Shown one piece after another: positions 36,779-44,919 of a DNA stretch of 64,000 nt. The DNA comes from JAWKTM01 sp041399085. GTDB taxonomy: Bacteria > Planctomycetota > Planctomycetia > Pirellulales > Pirellulaceae. A program made the translations under genes and the position numbers. The notes under the pieces were generated by a model. The model searched no databases, was not told where the DNA came from, and worked only from the letters and a program-made list of their open reading frames with translations. Location of the stretch: the NCBI GenBank assembly GCA_041399085.1, contig JAWKTM010000020.1, positions 1-64,000 on the forward strand. The letters run 5' to 3'. Each line of letters begins with the position of its first letter. The stretch's first letter is position 1.

Positions 36779-37663
36779 CTATCGCCGGCGGATTCGTTCG
36801 GAGAATTCGGGATCGTCGACGTAGGTGCGGGCCAAGTAATTGATCTGAGCTTCGCGACGCAAATCGGCGAACGGCCGCGATGTGTCGAGCAGCCCGAGGT
36901 CATACGCCATCTGGTCCGCGTAGCCGGGCAGCAGCAACCGCAGGTCGGCCAGCGGCACTCGGTTCGGCCGCACGCGATTCACGTGCATGACGATGTTCGA
37001 CGTGCAGTTGTTGGTCAGCGAATCGTAGAACTCGGGCTGCCGCGCCAATTGGTTGGCTCGCCGCAGAATGTCGACCAAGATTTCGCGGCTCTGCTCGGGC
37101 GTGGCGTTCGTGCGGTACAAAAATACGTCGACATCGCGCACCTGCGTCCGCAGCCGAATCAAGTCTCGCTCGTCGCCGATGACGTACATCAATTCGTATT
37201 GCCGAGCGGAACCGGCCAGCGGCGAGTACGCCTCGCCCTTCTCCAACCGGGCTTCGACCGACACCACCACGTGGCCGGACTGGCCGAAGTCGAAGCTGAG
37301 CATCGTGTGAGCCAGCGTCGGGGCTTCCTTGAACGGCACGACGATGAAGTCCACGCCGCGCAGCTCGGCCAGTTGAAACGATTTGTCGTAATGATCGACC
37401 TCGTAGTCGTCTTCGGTCACATACGAGCAGTTGCGAATGTTCCGAATCGTCACTTGGTCACGCTGGATCGACGCCGTGGACAGCACGGCCAGGTCGTCTC
37501 GCCACGGTCGATCGTTGGACGGAGCCAGTGCGGCTTCGACCGGCCCGCCGCCGCGTCGCAGGGATTCGGGCAGCGACAACGAGCCCATCGCGCAGCCGCC
37601 CGCGCCGAGGCATACGAGTGCCATCGCGCCGAGCCAGAATGGGTGCGACGAGTGTCCGACCAT
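36779..37663 (-). CDS. DUF4105-type lipoprotein
   Basis: This 294-aa protein starts MVGHSSHPFWLGAMALVCLG at ATG 37663 and has a lipobox-like AGGC near residue 24, so it is probably a lipoprotein. The mature part has the DUF4105 pattern: an N-terminal segment with VTIRNIRNCSY and DKSFQL, the SFDFG...HVVVSVEARLEKGE region, and the conserved DSLTNNCTSNIVMHVNRV with its cysteine. Function is unknown; the cysteine/asparagine core suggests an NlpC/P60-like hydrolase fold, but that is inference. The open frame extends to 38269 only because of the minisatellite upstream. Confidence 0.8.
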   Translation of the reverse strand: MVGHSSHPFWLGAMALVCLGAGGCAMGSLSLPESLRRGGGPVEAALAPSNDRPWRDDLAVLSTASIQRDQVTIRNIRNCSYVTEDDYEVDHYDKSFQLAELRGVDFIVVPFKEAPTLAHTMLSFDFGQSGHVVVSVEARLEKGEAYSPLAGSARQYELMYVIGDERDLIRLRTQVRDVDVFLYRTNATPEQSREILVDILRRANQLARQPEFYDSLTNNCTSNIVMHVNRVRPNRVPLADLRLLLPGYADQMAYDLGLLDTSRPFADLRREAQINYLARTYVDDPEFSERIRRR

Positions 37664-37899
37664 CGATTGGTTGCGTGATACGCGGGGAACGTGCGTGAAA
37701 CGCGGAGATAAGCGGCGGCAGTTGATAGCGGCCACTGGATTTTGTGACAAGATGAGTCGCCGGGGATTCGCAGCGGCTGCGGCAGGTGTTTTTCTTGGCG
37801 AGCGAGCGGTTTCTCGGGGCGGTTGGTTTGACGTAAGTTGCGTACTGGCAGTTTTAGGCCATCCGGCCGAGCCACTTTGGCATTCGGCCGCACGGAATT

Positions 37900-38175
37900 G
37901 GCATTCGACCACGCAGAAATGGTACGTGCCCGACCGCGCAAAACGGCATCCGGTCGCGCGAAACGGCATCCGGCCGTGCGGAAACGGCATCCGACCGCCG
38001 CGCCAGAAACGGCATCCGGCCGTGCAGAAACGGCATCCGATCGCGCAGAAACGGCATCCGGTCGCGCAGAAATGGTATCCGACCGCGCAGAAATGGTATC
38101 GGTCGCGCCGAAACGGCATCCGGTCGCGCAGAAATGGCATCCGGCCACGCGAAAATGGCATCCGGCCACTCGAAA
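37900..38175. repeat. 21-bp minisatellite
   Basis: About a dozen imperfect copies of a 21-bp unit, roughly AAACGGCATCCGGTCGCGCA plus one base, run head to tail. Variants replace CGGCATCC with TGGTATCC. Unit length is a multiple of three, which keeps several frames open and creates long false open frames. It is the largest tandem array in the window. Confidence 0.85.
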
Positions 38176-38330
38176 GCAGTCGGGTGGCACGCCCAGAGTC
38201 TTCGATGGGCGTGGCTGACTCGCAAGAAACGTTTCCTCCACGTCGCGCGCCACAACTCGCCACGCCCACCGCTCGCTATGGGCGTGCCACCCAACCGCAC
38301 GCACTGCAGGAGACCTTCGGTCGGCGGTTT

Positions 38331-38355
38331 CGGCGAGGTCGGGAGACCTGCGCCG
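38331..38355 (+). repeat. Hairpin repeat, dispersed copy
   Basis: CGGCGAGGTCGGGAGACC followed by TGCGCCG is a copy of the hairpin family at 19422-19743, again preceded by GGAGACCTTCGGTCGGCGGT. Confidence 0.7.
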
Positions 38356-38389
38356 AGCCGCTTCGCTTCACGCTCCGCCCTTCACCCTT

Positions 38390-38438
38390 CACCCTTCACC
38401 CTTCACTCTTCACTCTTCACTCTTCACTCTTCACTCTC
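38390..38438. repeat. Heptanucleotide microsatellite (TTCACCC/TTCACTC)
   Basis: Three TTCACCC units are followed by five TTCACTC units in a pyrimidine-rich tract. It sits about 130 bp before the DUF1501 start and may be prone to length change. Confidence 0.8.
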
Positions 38439-38571
38439 CGCCCTTCCTTTCCGTTTCGCGCGTTGGCCGAAACTCGGCAACGCTGGCTTCCGCAAGCCAG
38501 AGTTTTTATAGTCAGGAAACATCGGAACGCGGCCGAAGGCTGGCTCACCACTCTCCACCAACGAGCGGATC

Positions 38572-39912
38572 ATGATCGACGAACGACGAACGGATCGACG
38601 TGACTTTTTGCGAATCGCCACGCAAGCCGGTGCGGCAGCCGGACTGGGGGCTTGTCTGAACGGCTCGGCCGGATCGCCTTGGGCGACCGTCGCGCGGGCC
38701 AACGACGCCGAGGTTTTTCGTCCGGCGAAGACAGCCGACAACTGCATCTTCCTGTGGCTCGGTGGCGGAGCTTGCCATGTCGACACGTTCGATCCGAAAC
38801 GCAAGGGAGACGCGGCGGCGAAGAAGGCCGGCTCTTATTACGACGCGATCGACACGGCCGTGCCCGACGTGCAGGTTTGCGAACACTTGCCCCGCTTGGC
38901 CAAGCAGATGGAGCGCTGCGTATTGATGCGGTCCGTGCATCACGACGTGATCGACGAACACGCCGCCGCGGTCAATCGCGTGCATGTCGGCCGGCCGCCG
39001 ACCGGAACGACGTTGTATCCGTCGATCGGTTCCGTGATGTCACACGAGCTGGGGGCGGATGGCGAAGGCGTCCCGGCCTATGTGGTGATGGGCTATCCGA
39101 GTGCGAGCCGCGGGCCGGGGTTTCTCGGCGCTCGGCACAGCTATGTGTACTTGACCGACACCGATGCGGGACCGGCCGGACTTCAACGCCCCGACGGGCT
39201 CGGGCCGGCGCGGATCGAACGGCGTGAAGCGTTGCTGGCCGAGCTGCGTGAACGTTACCGCAAGTCGAACTCGGGCGACCGCGCGATCGAGGCTTATATC
39301 GACACGAGCGTCGAGGCGATGAAGCTGGCCGGCCCGAAGTTTATGAGCGTCTTCGATCTGAAGAACGAAGCGGACTCGTTGCGCGAGGCGTATGGCGGCG
39401 AGTTCGGTCAGCGCTGTCTGCTGGCTCGGCGGCTGGTTGAATCGGGCGTACGGTTTGTCGAAGTGTCCTTCAACTTGAATTTCATCAACGGCACCGGCTG
39501 GGACACGCACAACGACGGCCAGCGAAACCAACACATTCTCATTGATCAACTGGATCAAGCGATGTCGACGATGATCGCCGACTTGGAGCGACGCGGCCGC
39601 TTGGATCGGACATTGATTGTGGTGGCGACGGAGTTCGGTCGGCCGCCGGAGTTCGATGGCGGCGGCGGTCGCGGGCATTACAGCAAAGCGTTCAGCATGG
39701 TGCTGGCTGGCGGCGGCTTGCGCACCGGCCAAGCGATCGGCACGACCGACGAACTGGGCAAGACGATCCTCGACTCGCCCGTTTCGATCCCCGATTTTCA
39801 CGCCACGATCTACGCGGCCATGGGAATCGATCCGAGCAAAGAGCTTTACGACGGAGATCGCCCGGTGCCGATCACCGATCGCGGCACGCCGGTTCGCCGG
39901 GCGTTCGCGTGA
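38572..39912 (+). CDS. DUF1501 domain protein with Tat signal
   Basis: This 446-aa DUF1501 family protein has a twin-arginine motif (DRRDFLRIA, about residues 8-16) and a hydrophobic region. The family signature LWLGGGACHVDTFDPKRKG lies near residue 61. TEFGRPPEFDGGGGRGHYSK near residue 350 corresponds to the family's conserved GRTP/H segment. It is a second paralogue in the window, but of a different subgroup from the gene at 203 and with no DUF1549/DUF1553 partner beside it. ATG 38572 follows GAGCGG. Function unknown. Confidence 0.9.
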   Translation: MIDERRTDRRDFLRIATQAGAAAGLGACLNGSAGSPWATVARANDAEVFRPAKTADNCIFLWLGGGACHVDTFDPKRKGDAAAKKAGSYYDAIDTAVPDVQVCEHLPRLAKQMERCVLMRSVHHDVIDEHAAAVNRVHVGRPPTGTTLYPSIGSVMSHELGADGEGVPAYVVMGYPSASRGPGFLGARHSYVYLTDTDAGPAGLQRPDGLGPARIERREALLAELRERYRKSNSGDRAIEAYIDTSVEAMKLAGPKFMSVFDLKNEADSLREAYGGEFGQRCLLARRLVESGVRFVEVSFNLNFINGTGWDTHNDGQRNQHILIDQLDQAMSTMIADLERRGRLDRTLIVVATEFGRPPEFDGGGGRGHYSKAFSMVLAGGGLRTGQAIGTTDELGKTILDSPVSIPDFHATIYAAMGIDPSKELYDGDRPVPITDRGTPVRRAFA

Positions 39913-39970
39913 TTTCGGCGTTCCGCGTGATGCGGTCGCGTCCGCTCGACAGCGACTCGCCGTGCGAACT

Positions 39971-40012
39971 TCAAGAAACGCGATATTCAAGAAACGCGAT
40001 CCTCAAGAAACG
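39971..40012. repeat. 16-bp tandem repeat, 2.6 copies
   Basis: TCAAGAAACGCGAT plus two bases is repeated at 39971 and 39987, with a partial third copy at 40003. Confidence 0.7.
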
Positions 40013-40106
40013 AACGAGCGGAACGACCTCGTGCTAGACGCGATCGTTCCGGCTCGTTGCCGCTGGTTTTCGCACTGGCTATCGACCAGCGTTACCCTTC
40101 CGCCCC

Positions 40107-40397
40107 TTAAGGAGCGTCCGCGTCATTGTCCTCATCCGGGACGTTGATATCAACATCCGGCACCGTCACGGTTCGCTCTTCGGTCTGAACATCCACATCC
40201 GGCACGGTCATCTGCCGCTCTTCCGTATGCACGTCGACATCGGGCGTCTGCACGTCGACGTCCGGCATGCGTCCCGGTTCGGTCTGCACGTCCACATCCG
40301 GCGCCTTGCCGGGATCCTTCACGTCCACGTCGCAGCCGGCTAACACGAATCCCAGAAAGGTCGCGGCCAGTAGGCTCACAAAGTTCCGCCAAATCAT
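40107..40397 (-). CDS. Small repeat lipoprotein (PDVDV repeats)
   Basis: This 96-aa predicted lipoprotein has a type II signal peptide with lipobox LAGC (residues 19-22) after FVSLLAATFLGFV. The mature part consists of about six repeats of PDVDVQT or close variants, interleaved with EERQMTV/EERTVTV, and ends in an acidic DEDNDADAP. The repeat suggests an extended, acidic, possibly metal- or wall-binding surface peptide. AAAGAGGAG lies 8 nt before ATG 40397, so translation is well supported. No family name is known to me. Confidence 0.75.
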   Translation of the reverse strand: MIWRNFVSLLAATFLGFVLAGCDVDVKDPGKAPDVDVQTEPGRMPDVDVQTPDVDVHTEERQMTVPDVDVQTEERTVTVPDVDINVPDEDNDADAP

Positions 40398-40607
40398 CTC
40401 GTTCTCCTCTTTGCAAATCTCAGTCTCGGACTCTAAAGCGAAAGCCCGACAACGATTCGCCTGTCGGGCTGTCGATTCGACTGGTTGTCGTAGAGACGCA
40501 ATCAGCGTGCCTTTCGGCCACGAGCCGATTGACGGCGGCGAGCGGGCGGTTGGGCGCGAGTCGCACGAATTCGAGCGGCTTTGCCGAGCGGCGTTTTCGA
40601 GCGGCTG

Positions 40608-41039
40608 CTACTTGCGAAAGTGAACTTCGCACGCCCCGTCGTCGCACGAGTCGGTTCGGCCGAAGCGATAGCGTTGCTTGGCAACTTGACGATAGCCCCA
40701 ACGCCAGACGGGCAGCGAGCCGGGAATATGCAGCAGCGGGGCGAGCGGCCAGAGTCGCGGCAAATGACGCGTGAGATAGCGAAACGCCGCCGCTCCGCCG
40801 TAGTAGTTGCCGGCTTGGTCGACCAGCACCATCTCGTCCATCAGCCGCTGGTACGTGAGCTCGGGAAATCGCCGCTGCACTTCGGCGTCGTGCAGCGACA
40901 GAAACGCCAGCCGGCCGGCTCGATCCCAACGATGCAGCCGCTGGACCTGCTTCGTGCAGAATTTGCAGTGTCCGTCGTAGATCACGATATCGGCCTGGGG
41001 GCGATCGTCGGGCGTCGGCAGCGGTCCGTTGGCGTTCAT
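40608..41039 (-). CDS. Thiol-disulfide oxidoreductase DCC family (DUF393)
   Basis: This 143-aa protein has the DCC-family start VIYDGHCKFCTKQVQRLHRW with the CKFC redox motif near residues 26-29 and the D-G-x-C pattern. Family members are thioredoxin-like in predicted fold and probably reduce disulfides. AAFRYLTRHLPRLWPLAPLL is the usual hydrophobic segment. ATG 41039 gives the natural start. The longer open frame extending to 42302 is antisense to the coiled-coil gene and is an artefact. Confidence 0.88.
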   Translation of the reverse strand: MNANGPLPTPDDRPQADIVIYDGHCKFCTKQVQRLHRWDRAGRLAFLSLHDAEVQRRFPELTYQRLMDEMVLVDQAGNYYGGAAAFRYLTRHLPRLWPLAPLLHIPGSLPVWRWGYRQVAKQRYRFGRTDSCDDGACEVHFRK

Positions 41040-41195
41040 ATCGAATCCGTGGGTGAGCCGAGCGGGTAAAAAGTTTGCCCGGATTAGGAGTTTCGACAAA
41101 GTATCTCTATAATATGCGTCGAGTTTCGACGAATAAGCCGCCGGGCTGAAACGTTTGGCCGTATGGTTTCGCGGACATGATTTAGGGAGTCGACC

Positions 41196-42869
41196 ATGGA
41201 AGAGCTTCGCCGACAAGTGACGCGCGCTCGCAGACGCCTGATTCTTCAGCAATTCATCGACTTTTTCGTGTGGACGCTGTTCGCCGGCCTGTTGGTCGCG
41301 GTGATCGGTGTGGCCATTCCCAAGATTTGGCCGATCAACGTCGACGCTTATGTCTGGGCCGGTAGCTGGATCGCCGGCGGCATTTTGGGCGCTGCCGCGT
41401 TGGCCGGAATTCTGACTTACGCCGTGCGCCGGAAGGCGATCGACGCGGCAATCGAAATCGACCGCCGCTACGGCTTGAAGGAACGCATCTCCAGCACGCT
41501 TTCGCTGGCTCCGCAGGATTTGGAGAGCGAAGTCGGACGGGCGTTGGTGGATGATGCTTCGCGACGCGTGGCGAAGATTGACGTGCGAGAGCGTTTCGGG
41601 CTGAACATGAATTGGCGAGCCGCGTTGCCTTTGGTGCCGGCGTTGTTCGTGTTCGGTCTGGCAATCCTGGACAACGCCACGCAACGCTCGACGGCGAAGG
41701 CAGCGGAAAGCAAGACGGCCGACCAAGAGCAAGTTCGGAAGGCGAACGAGGAGCTGAAGAAGCGAATCCAGCAGAAACGCAAGCAACTTGAATCCGACAA
41801 GAACGTGAAGGACGCCGAACTGGAGATGCTGCTGAAGAAGCTCGAAGCTGGCATCGAAAAGATCAACGCTTCGGAGGACTTGGATCGCAAGCAGGCGATG
41901 GTCGAGCTGAACGACCTGAAGAAAGAGATCGAAGAGCGGCGAAAGCAACTCGGCGACTCGGACGAAATGAAAAAGCAGTTCAATCAGCTCAAGGACCTGA
42001 AAACCGGCCCGGCTGACAAGATCGCCAAGGCCATGAAGGACGGCGACTTCAAGGAAGCCATGAACCAGCTTAAGCAGTTGTCGGACAAGCTGGCAAACGA
42101 TGAGCTGACCGAGGAAGAGAAGAAGCAGTTGGCCGAACAGGTCGGCGAAATGAAGGACAAGCTTCAAGAGATGGTGAAGGCTCACGAGCAAGCCAAACAG
42201 GAATTGCAGGAGCAGATTCGACAAGCGGAGCAGCAAGGCAACAAGGCGCAAGCCGAAAAGCTGAAGCAGAAGTTGCAACAAATGCAGGCTCAAGATCAGC
42301 AAATGCAGCAGTTACAGGATATGGCCCAGAAACTGGGCGAATGCCAGCAGTGCATGAAACAAGGCGACGGCAAGGGCGCGGCGGCTCAACTGGCCGAGAT
42401 GATGAATGACCTGCAAGAGATGCAGGCTGACCTGGACCAGCTCGAATCGCTGGACGAGTTGATGGACCAGATCGCCGACGCTAAGAATTCGATGAATTGC
42501 GACAAGTGCGGTGGCACCGGCTGTGAAGCATGCATGGGCAACGGCATGGGCCAATTCGGAATGAGCCAACAACAAGGTTTCGGCAACGGCCTTGGCGCTG
42601 GGCAGGGTCAAGGTGATCGTCCCGAAGAGGAGACCGATACCGGCGCTTACGATTCGCAAGTTCGCGCGAAGCCGAAAGCGGGCGAAGCCGTCATGACGGG
42701 CGTCGCGGACGGTCCGAATCGCAAGGGCTTGTCGCGTGAGGCGGTGAAGCAGGAAATGGAAAGCTCGTTGCGGGAAGACTCTGACCCGTTGAGCAATCAA
42801 CCGCTGCCTCGCACCCAGCGTGAACACGCGAAGGAATACTTCGAGCGATTCCGCAAGGGCGGGGCCTAA
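41196..42869 (+). CDS. Membrane-anchored coiled-coil protein with zinc-finger-like motif
   Basis: This 557-aa protein has two or three transmembrane helices: FIDFFVWTLFAGLLVAVIGV at about residues 21-40, one near 50-70, and AALPLVPALFVFGLAIL near 145-160. Residues 170-430 are almost pure coiled coil (KANEELKKRIQQKRKQLESD, EQAKQELQEQIRQAEQQGNK). A CDKCGGTGCEAC motif near residue 435 matches the DnaJ-type CXXCXGXGC zinc pattern. A Gly/Gln-rich segment and a polar tail follow. The layout is known in planctomycetes but has no assigned function; a structural or scaffolding role is a guess. AGGGAG precedes ATG 41196, and a strong hairpin terminator follows. Confidence 0.8.
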   Translation: MEELRRQVTRARRRLILQQFIDFFVWTLFAGLLVAVIGVAIPKIWPINVDAYVWAGSWIAGGILGAAALAGILTYAVRRKAIDAAIEIDRRYGLKERISSTLSLAPQDLESEVGRALVDDASRRVAKIDVRERFGLNMNWRAALPLVPALFVFGLAILDNATQRSTAKAAESKTADQEQVRKANEELKKRIQQKRKQLESDKNVKDAELEMLLKKLEAGIEKINASEDLDRKQAMVELNDLKKEIEERRKQLGDSDEMKKQFNQLKDLKTGPADKIAKAMKDGDFKEAMNQLKQLSDKLANDELTEEEKKQLAEQVGEMKDKLQEMVKAHEQAKQELQEQIRQAEQQGNKAQAEKLKQKLQQMQAQDQQMQQLQDMAQKLGECQQCMKQGDGKGAAAQLAEMMNDLQEMQADLDQLESLDELMDQIADAKNSMNCDKCGGTGCEACMGNGMGQFGMSQQQGFGNGLGAGQGQGDRPEEETDTGAYDSQVRAKPKAGEAVMTGVADGPNRKGLSREAVKQEMESSLREDSDPLSNQPLPRTQREHAKEYFERFRKGGA

Positions 42870-42916
42870 TCGCTCGGGTGCATCGCAAGCTTTGCGACAA
42901 CTTATTTGACCGATAC

Positions 42917-42943
42917 GGAGCCGCGATCGCGCATCGCGGCTCC
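42917..42943 (+). terminator. Hairpin terminator after the coiled-coil gene
   Basis: GGAGCCGCGAT (42917-42927) and ATCGCGGCTCC (42933-42943) form an 11-bp perfect stem with a 5-nt loop, then CGTTCGTTTCTTGTT. It lies 48 bp beyond the coiled-coil gene's stop and is a likely terminator. Confidence 0.7.
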
Positions 42944-43036
42944 GTTCGTTTCTTGTTCGGATACCCGGTTGTTGGCTGGTGGAAGCGCCTCGCCCGAAGC
43001 GAGATTTGACAGTCCGCCAGGCCAAGAAATAGCGAA

Positions 43037-43064
43037 GGCTCGGACCTCACTGGAGATCCGAGCC
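43037..43064 (-). terminator. Terminator hairpin of the structured element
   Basis: GGCTCGGA and TCCGAGCC form an 8-bp stem (43037-43044 with 43057-43064). On the minus strand it is followed by TTCGCTATTTCTT, so it probably ends the minus-strand transcript before the coiled-coil gene's own terminator. Confidence 0.55.
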
Positions 43065-43143
43065 CCGCATTACTCGTATCGCTGGATCGAAAGGAGATCC
43101 ATACGAGCTGGTGGCTGCCGGTAGGACAACCCGCCAGCCGTCA

Positions 43144-43185
43144 CTAGACGGTGCCACCTCCAAGGCTAGTAAGAGCACACTTCAC
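43144..43185 (-). CDS. 13-aa leader-type ORF (MKCALTSLGGGTV)
   Basis: The ORF GTG AAG TGT ... GTC is followed by TAG and, immediately and in frame, TGA. It is preceded by AAAGGAGGTGATC, almost the full complement of the 16S 3' tail, with a 7-nt spacer. The start codon is inside a CTAGT/ACTAG hairpin and the two stops lie in the loop and stem of a CCGTC/GACGG hairpin. Translation is strongly suggested by the ribosome site, but the peptide may be a regulatory read-out rather than a product. The sequence contains one Cys and a Gly-Gly-Gly run. Confidence 0.55.
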   Translation of the reverse strand: MKCALTSLGGGTV

Positions 43186-43452
43186 TAGATCACCTCCTTT
43201 CCACTAGAAACCGCTCGCTAAGATTGCGATAGCCAAGAGGCAATCCCGCGAGTCAAACTAGTCCATCGCGCCGCGTCAGCGCGAACCTACTTTCATTTAG
43301 ACTTCCACGATGGATTCTGGCAAGACCGTTTCTTGCTTGGTCCGGGAATTTCCGCGAAATTCTCGACGTCTTCACATCACCGGCGATTGTTTCGCAACGC
43401 AAGACAGGTGGTTGTATCAGCCGATTGGGTTCGCACTCACGCCGAAGAATTC

Positions 43453-44766
43453 TTAGTTGCGTTCGGGGTTGGCGATGCAGAAAAGATGTTTCTCACCGCG
43501 AATGAACAACTCGCCGTCGCTAATCGCCGCCGAAGAATAACAGTCCTCGCCCAATGGATTCTCCGCCAGGACTTTCAATTCAGCGCCGGGGCGAACGACC
43601 TTTGTCAGGCCGTCGTCGGCGATGAAGTACACCAAGCCATTGGCGGTCAGCAACGACGTGCTGAAATGTTTGCCGAGTCGTTCTTGCCACAACCGTTCGC
43701 CCGTCTCGGCACGAAAGCAATTCGCCGTGCCGCGGTCATCGGCCACCATCAAATAGCCGTCCACGACCACGGGCGACGGAACGTAGCACTTGGCGTTGTT
43801 CGCTTCCCAAGCCACGTGCGTCGCCGTCACATCGCCGCTGCCGTCCGGGCGAATTCCCATCACGTGATACGTGGGAAATCCGGCTGTCATGTAAAACATT
43901 TGCCCGTCGTAAACCATCGAGGCCACAAACTGCTCGGTCGGGCCGTCGATGTACCAGTGTCGCGATCCGTCCGTCGGATTGAGGCTAACGATGCTCTTGC
44001 TGCCCGAGAAAACCATCTGCGTGCGGCCGTCTACGTCGCGAATGATCGGCGTTACATAGCTGCGCGTCTTGTGTTCGCGCGGCGTCTTCCAGACAACTTC
44101 GCCGTTCGTGCGATTCAGCGCCACGACATACGAGTCGCCATCGTGGTCGCCGTTCACAATCACCAAATCTTGGAACAGCACGGGGCTCGAACAAAAACCG
44201 TGAGCACTGATAAACCCGCCGGGACGCACGATCCACTTTTGCCGTCCCTCGAAATCGTAGGCCGCCACAACCATCTGGCCGGGAGTGATCGGACGCGGCT
44301 TGCCCACGTTCGGCGCGGGTATCGTGCTTCCGTCGACTTCCAAGAATGCGACATAAACGAGTTCGCCATCCGTCGCCGGCGTACCCGATGCGTAGCTGTT
44401 CAGCGCGTGTTTCGTCTCCAGCGGTGACTTGACGACGGTCCGTTGCCAAAGCTCGCGGCCGGACTTGCGATCCAAGCAGATCAGAACGCGTTCTTCCGAA
44501 TCGGTCAGGCAACTCACGACGAACAGCCGATCGCCCCACACGATCGGCGAAGCGTGGCCTTCGCCCGGCAAGGCCACTTTCCACCGAATATTCTCGCCCG
44601 TTTCGCCGTTCCAGCGAGTCGGCACGTTGTTTTCCGAGCTCGTACCATCGCCACGCGGACCGCGCCAGCAGGGCCAATTCTCGGCGCTCACGTCGTTCGC
44701 GAATGCAATCGCAAAATAGGTCAACGCGAGAATGAGACGCGCGGCGCACGTGGCGAAACGAAGCAT
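43453..44766 (-). CDS. Secreted PQQ-type beta-propeller protein
   Basis: This 437-aa exported protein has a signal peptide (LILALTYFAIAFANDVSA, about residues 12-29). PQQ/quinoprotein-like propeller blades follow, each with a W-x-W/G-x-x-W pattern: WPCWRGPRGDG, NIRWKVALPGEGHASPIVWG, VLICLDRKSGRELWQR, VVALNRTNGEVVWKTPREH and CFRAETGERLWQERLG. No catalytic PQQ site is evident, so a structural or binding role is likely, as for many planctomycete homologues. ATG 44766 follows AAGGGA. The neighbouring SdrD gene upstream on the same strand is 153 bp away. Confidence 0.85.
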   Translation of the reverse strand: MLRFATCAARLILALTYFAIAFANDVSAENWPCWRGPRGDGTSSENNVPTRWNGETGENIRWKVALPGEGHASPIVWGDRLFVVSCLTDSEERVLICLDRKSGRELWQRTVVKSPLETKHALNSYASGTPATDGELVYVAFLEVDGSTIPAPNVGKPRPITPGQMVVAAYDFEGRQKWIVRPGGFISAHGFCSSPVLFQDLVIVNGDHDGDSYVVALNRTNGEVVWKTPREHKTRSYVTPIIRDVDGRTQMVFSGSKSIVSLNPTDGSRHWYIDGPTEQFVASMVYDGQMFYMTAGFPTYHVMGIRPDGSGDVTATHVAWEANNAKCYVPSPVVVDGYLMVADDRGTANCFRAETGERLWQERLGKHFSTSLLTANGLVYFIADDGLTKVVRPGAELKVLAENPLGEDCYSSAAISDGELFIRGEKHLFCIANPERN

Positions 44767-44919
44767 GGCAAAATTCCCTTGAGGCAGCAGGCGGCGGGAT
44801 GGGTAAAGGCGGATTCCAACATACGGCTGCGAGATTTCTCCGGCAGCCGTTGCCTCATTGAACCATCGCGCCGCTCTCAAGGCAACACTGCGTGAAGCAA
44901 AGAGCGCTCGCTTCCAACA

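Larger units (their letters stand above)
37664..38571. other. Intergenic region dominated by repeats
   Basis: About 900 bp between the divergent DUF4105 and DUF1501 genes holds a 21-bp minisatellite, one hairpin repeat and a heptanucleotide array (listed separately). Open frames on both strands across it result from the 21-bp periodicity. Confidence 0.6.
43037..43208 (-). ncRNA. Structured RNA element with 13-codon leader ORF
   Basis: On the minus strand this compact element has, in transcript order, AAAGGAGGTGATC (43200-43188) and a 13-codon ORF. A hairpin CTAGT/ACTAG (43188-43184 with 43170-43166) overlaps the start codon. A GGTGGC/GCCACC stem (43158-43153 with 43115-43110) encloses a CCGTC/GACGG hairpin. 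A composite stem CTCGTAT/ATACGAG with inner GGATC/GATCC (43107-43073) follows, then a GGCTCGGA/TCCGAGCC terminator-like hairpin (43064-43037). The loop of the fourth element, at 43096-43089, is an 8-nt perfect complement of the Shine-Dalgarno. Both neighbours are convergent onto it, so it is an independent unit. The class is unrecognised. Confidence 0.65.

Noticed and set aside
37664..38269. N-terminal extension of the DUF4105 frame
   Set aside because: The extra 200 residues are translations of the 21-bp minisatellite; a lipoprotein start at 37663 explains the gene.
41040..42302. Leu-rich minus-strand extension of the DCC oxidoreductase frame
   Set aside because: The extra Leu/His-rich residues are antisense to the coiled-coil gene; the family start is at 41039.
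43188..43201. 16S rRNA 3'-end-like sequence GATCACCTCCTTTC
   Set aside because: Sequence upstream does not match 16S helix 45; the other strand reads as a ribosome-binding site for a small ORF, which fits better.
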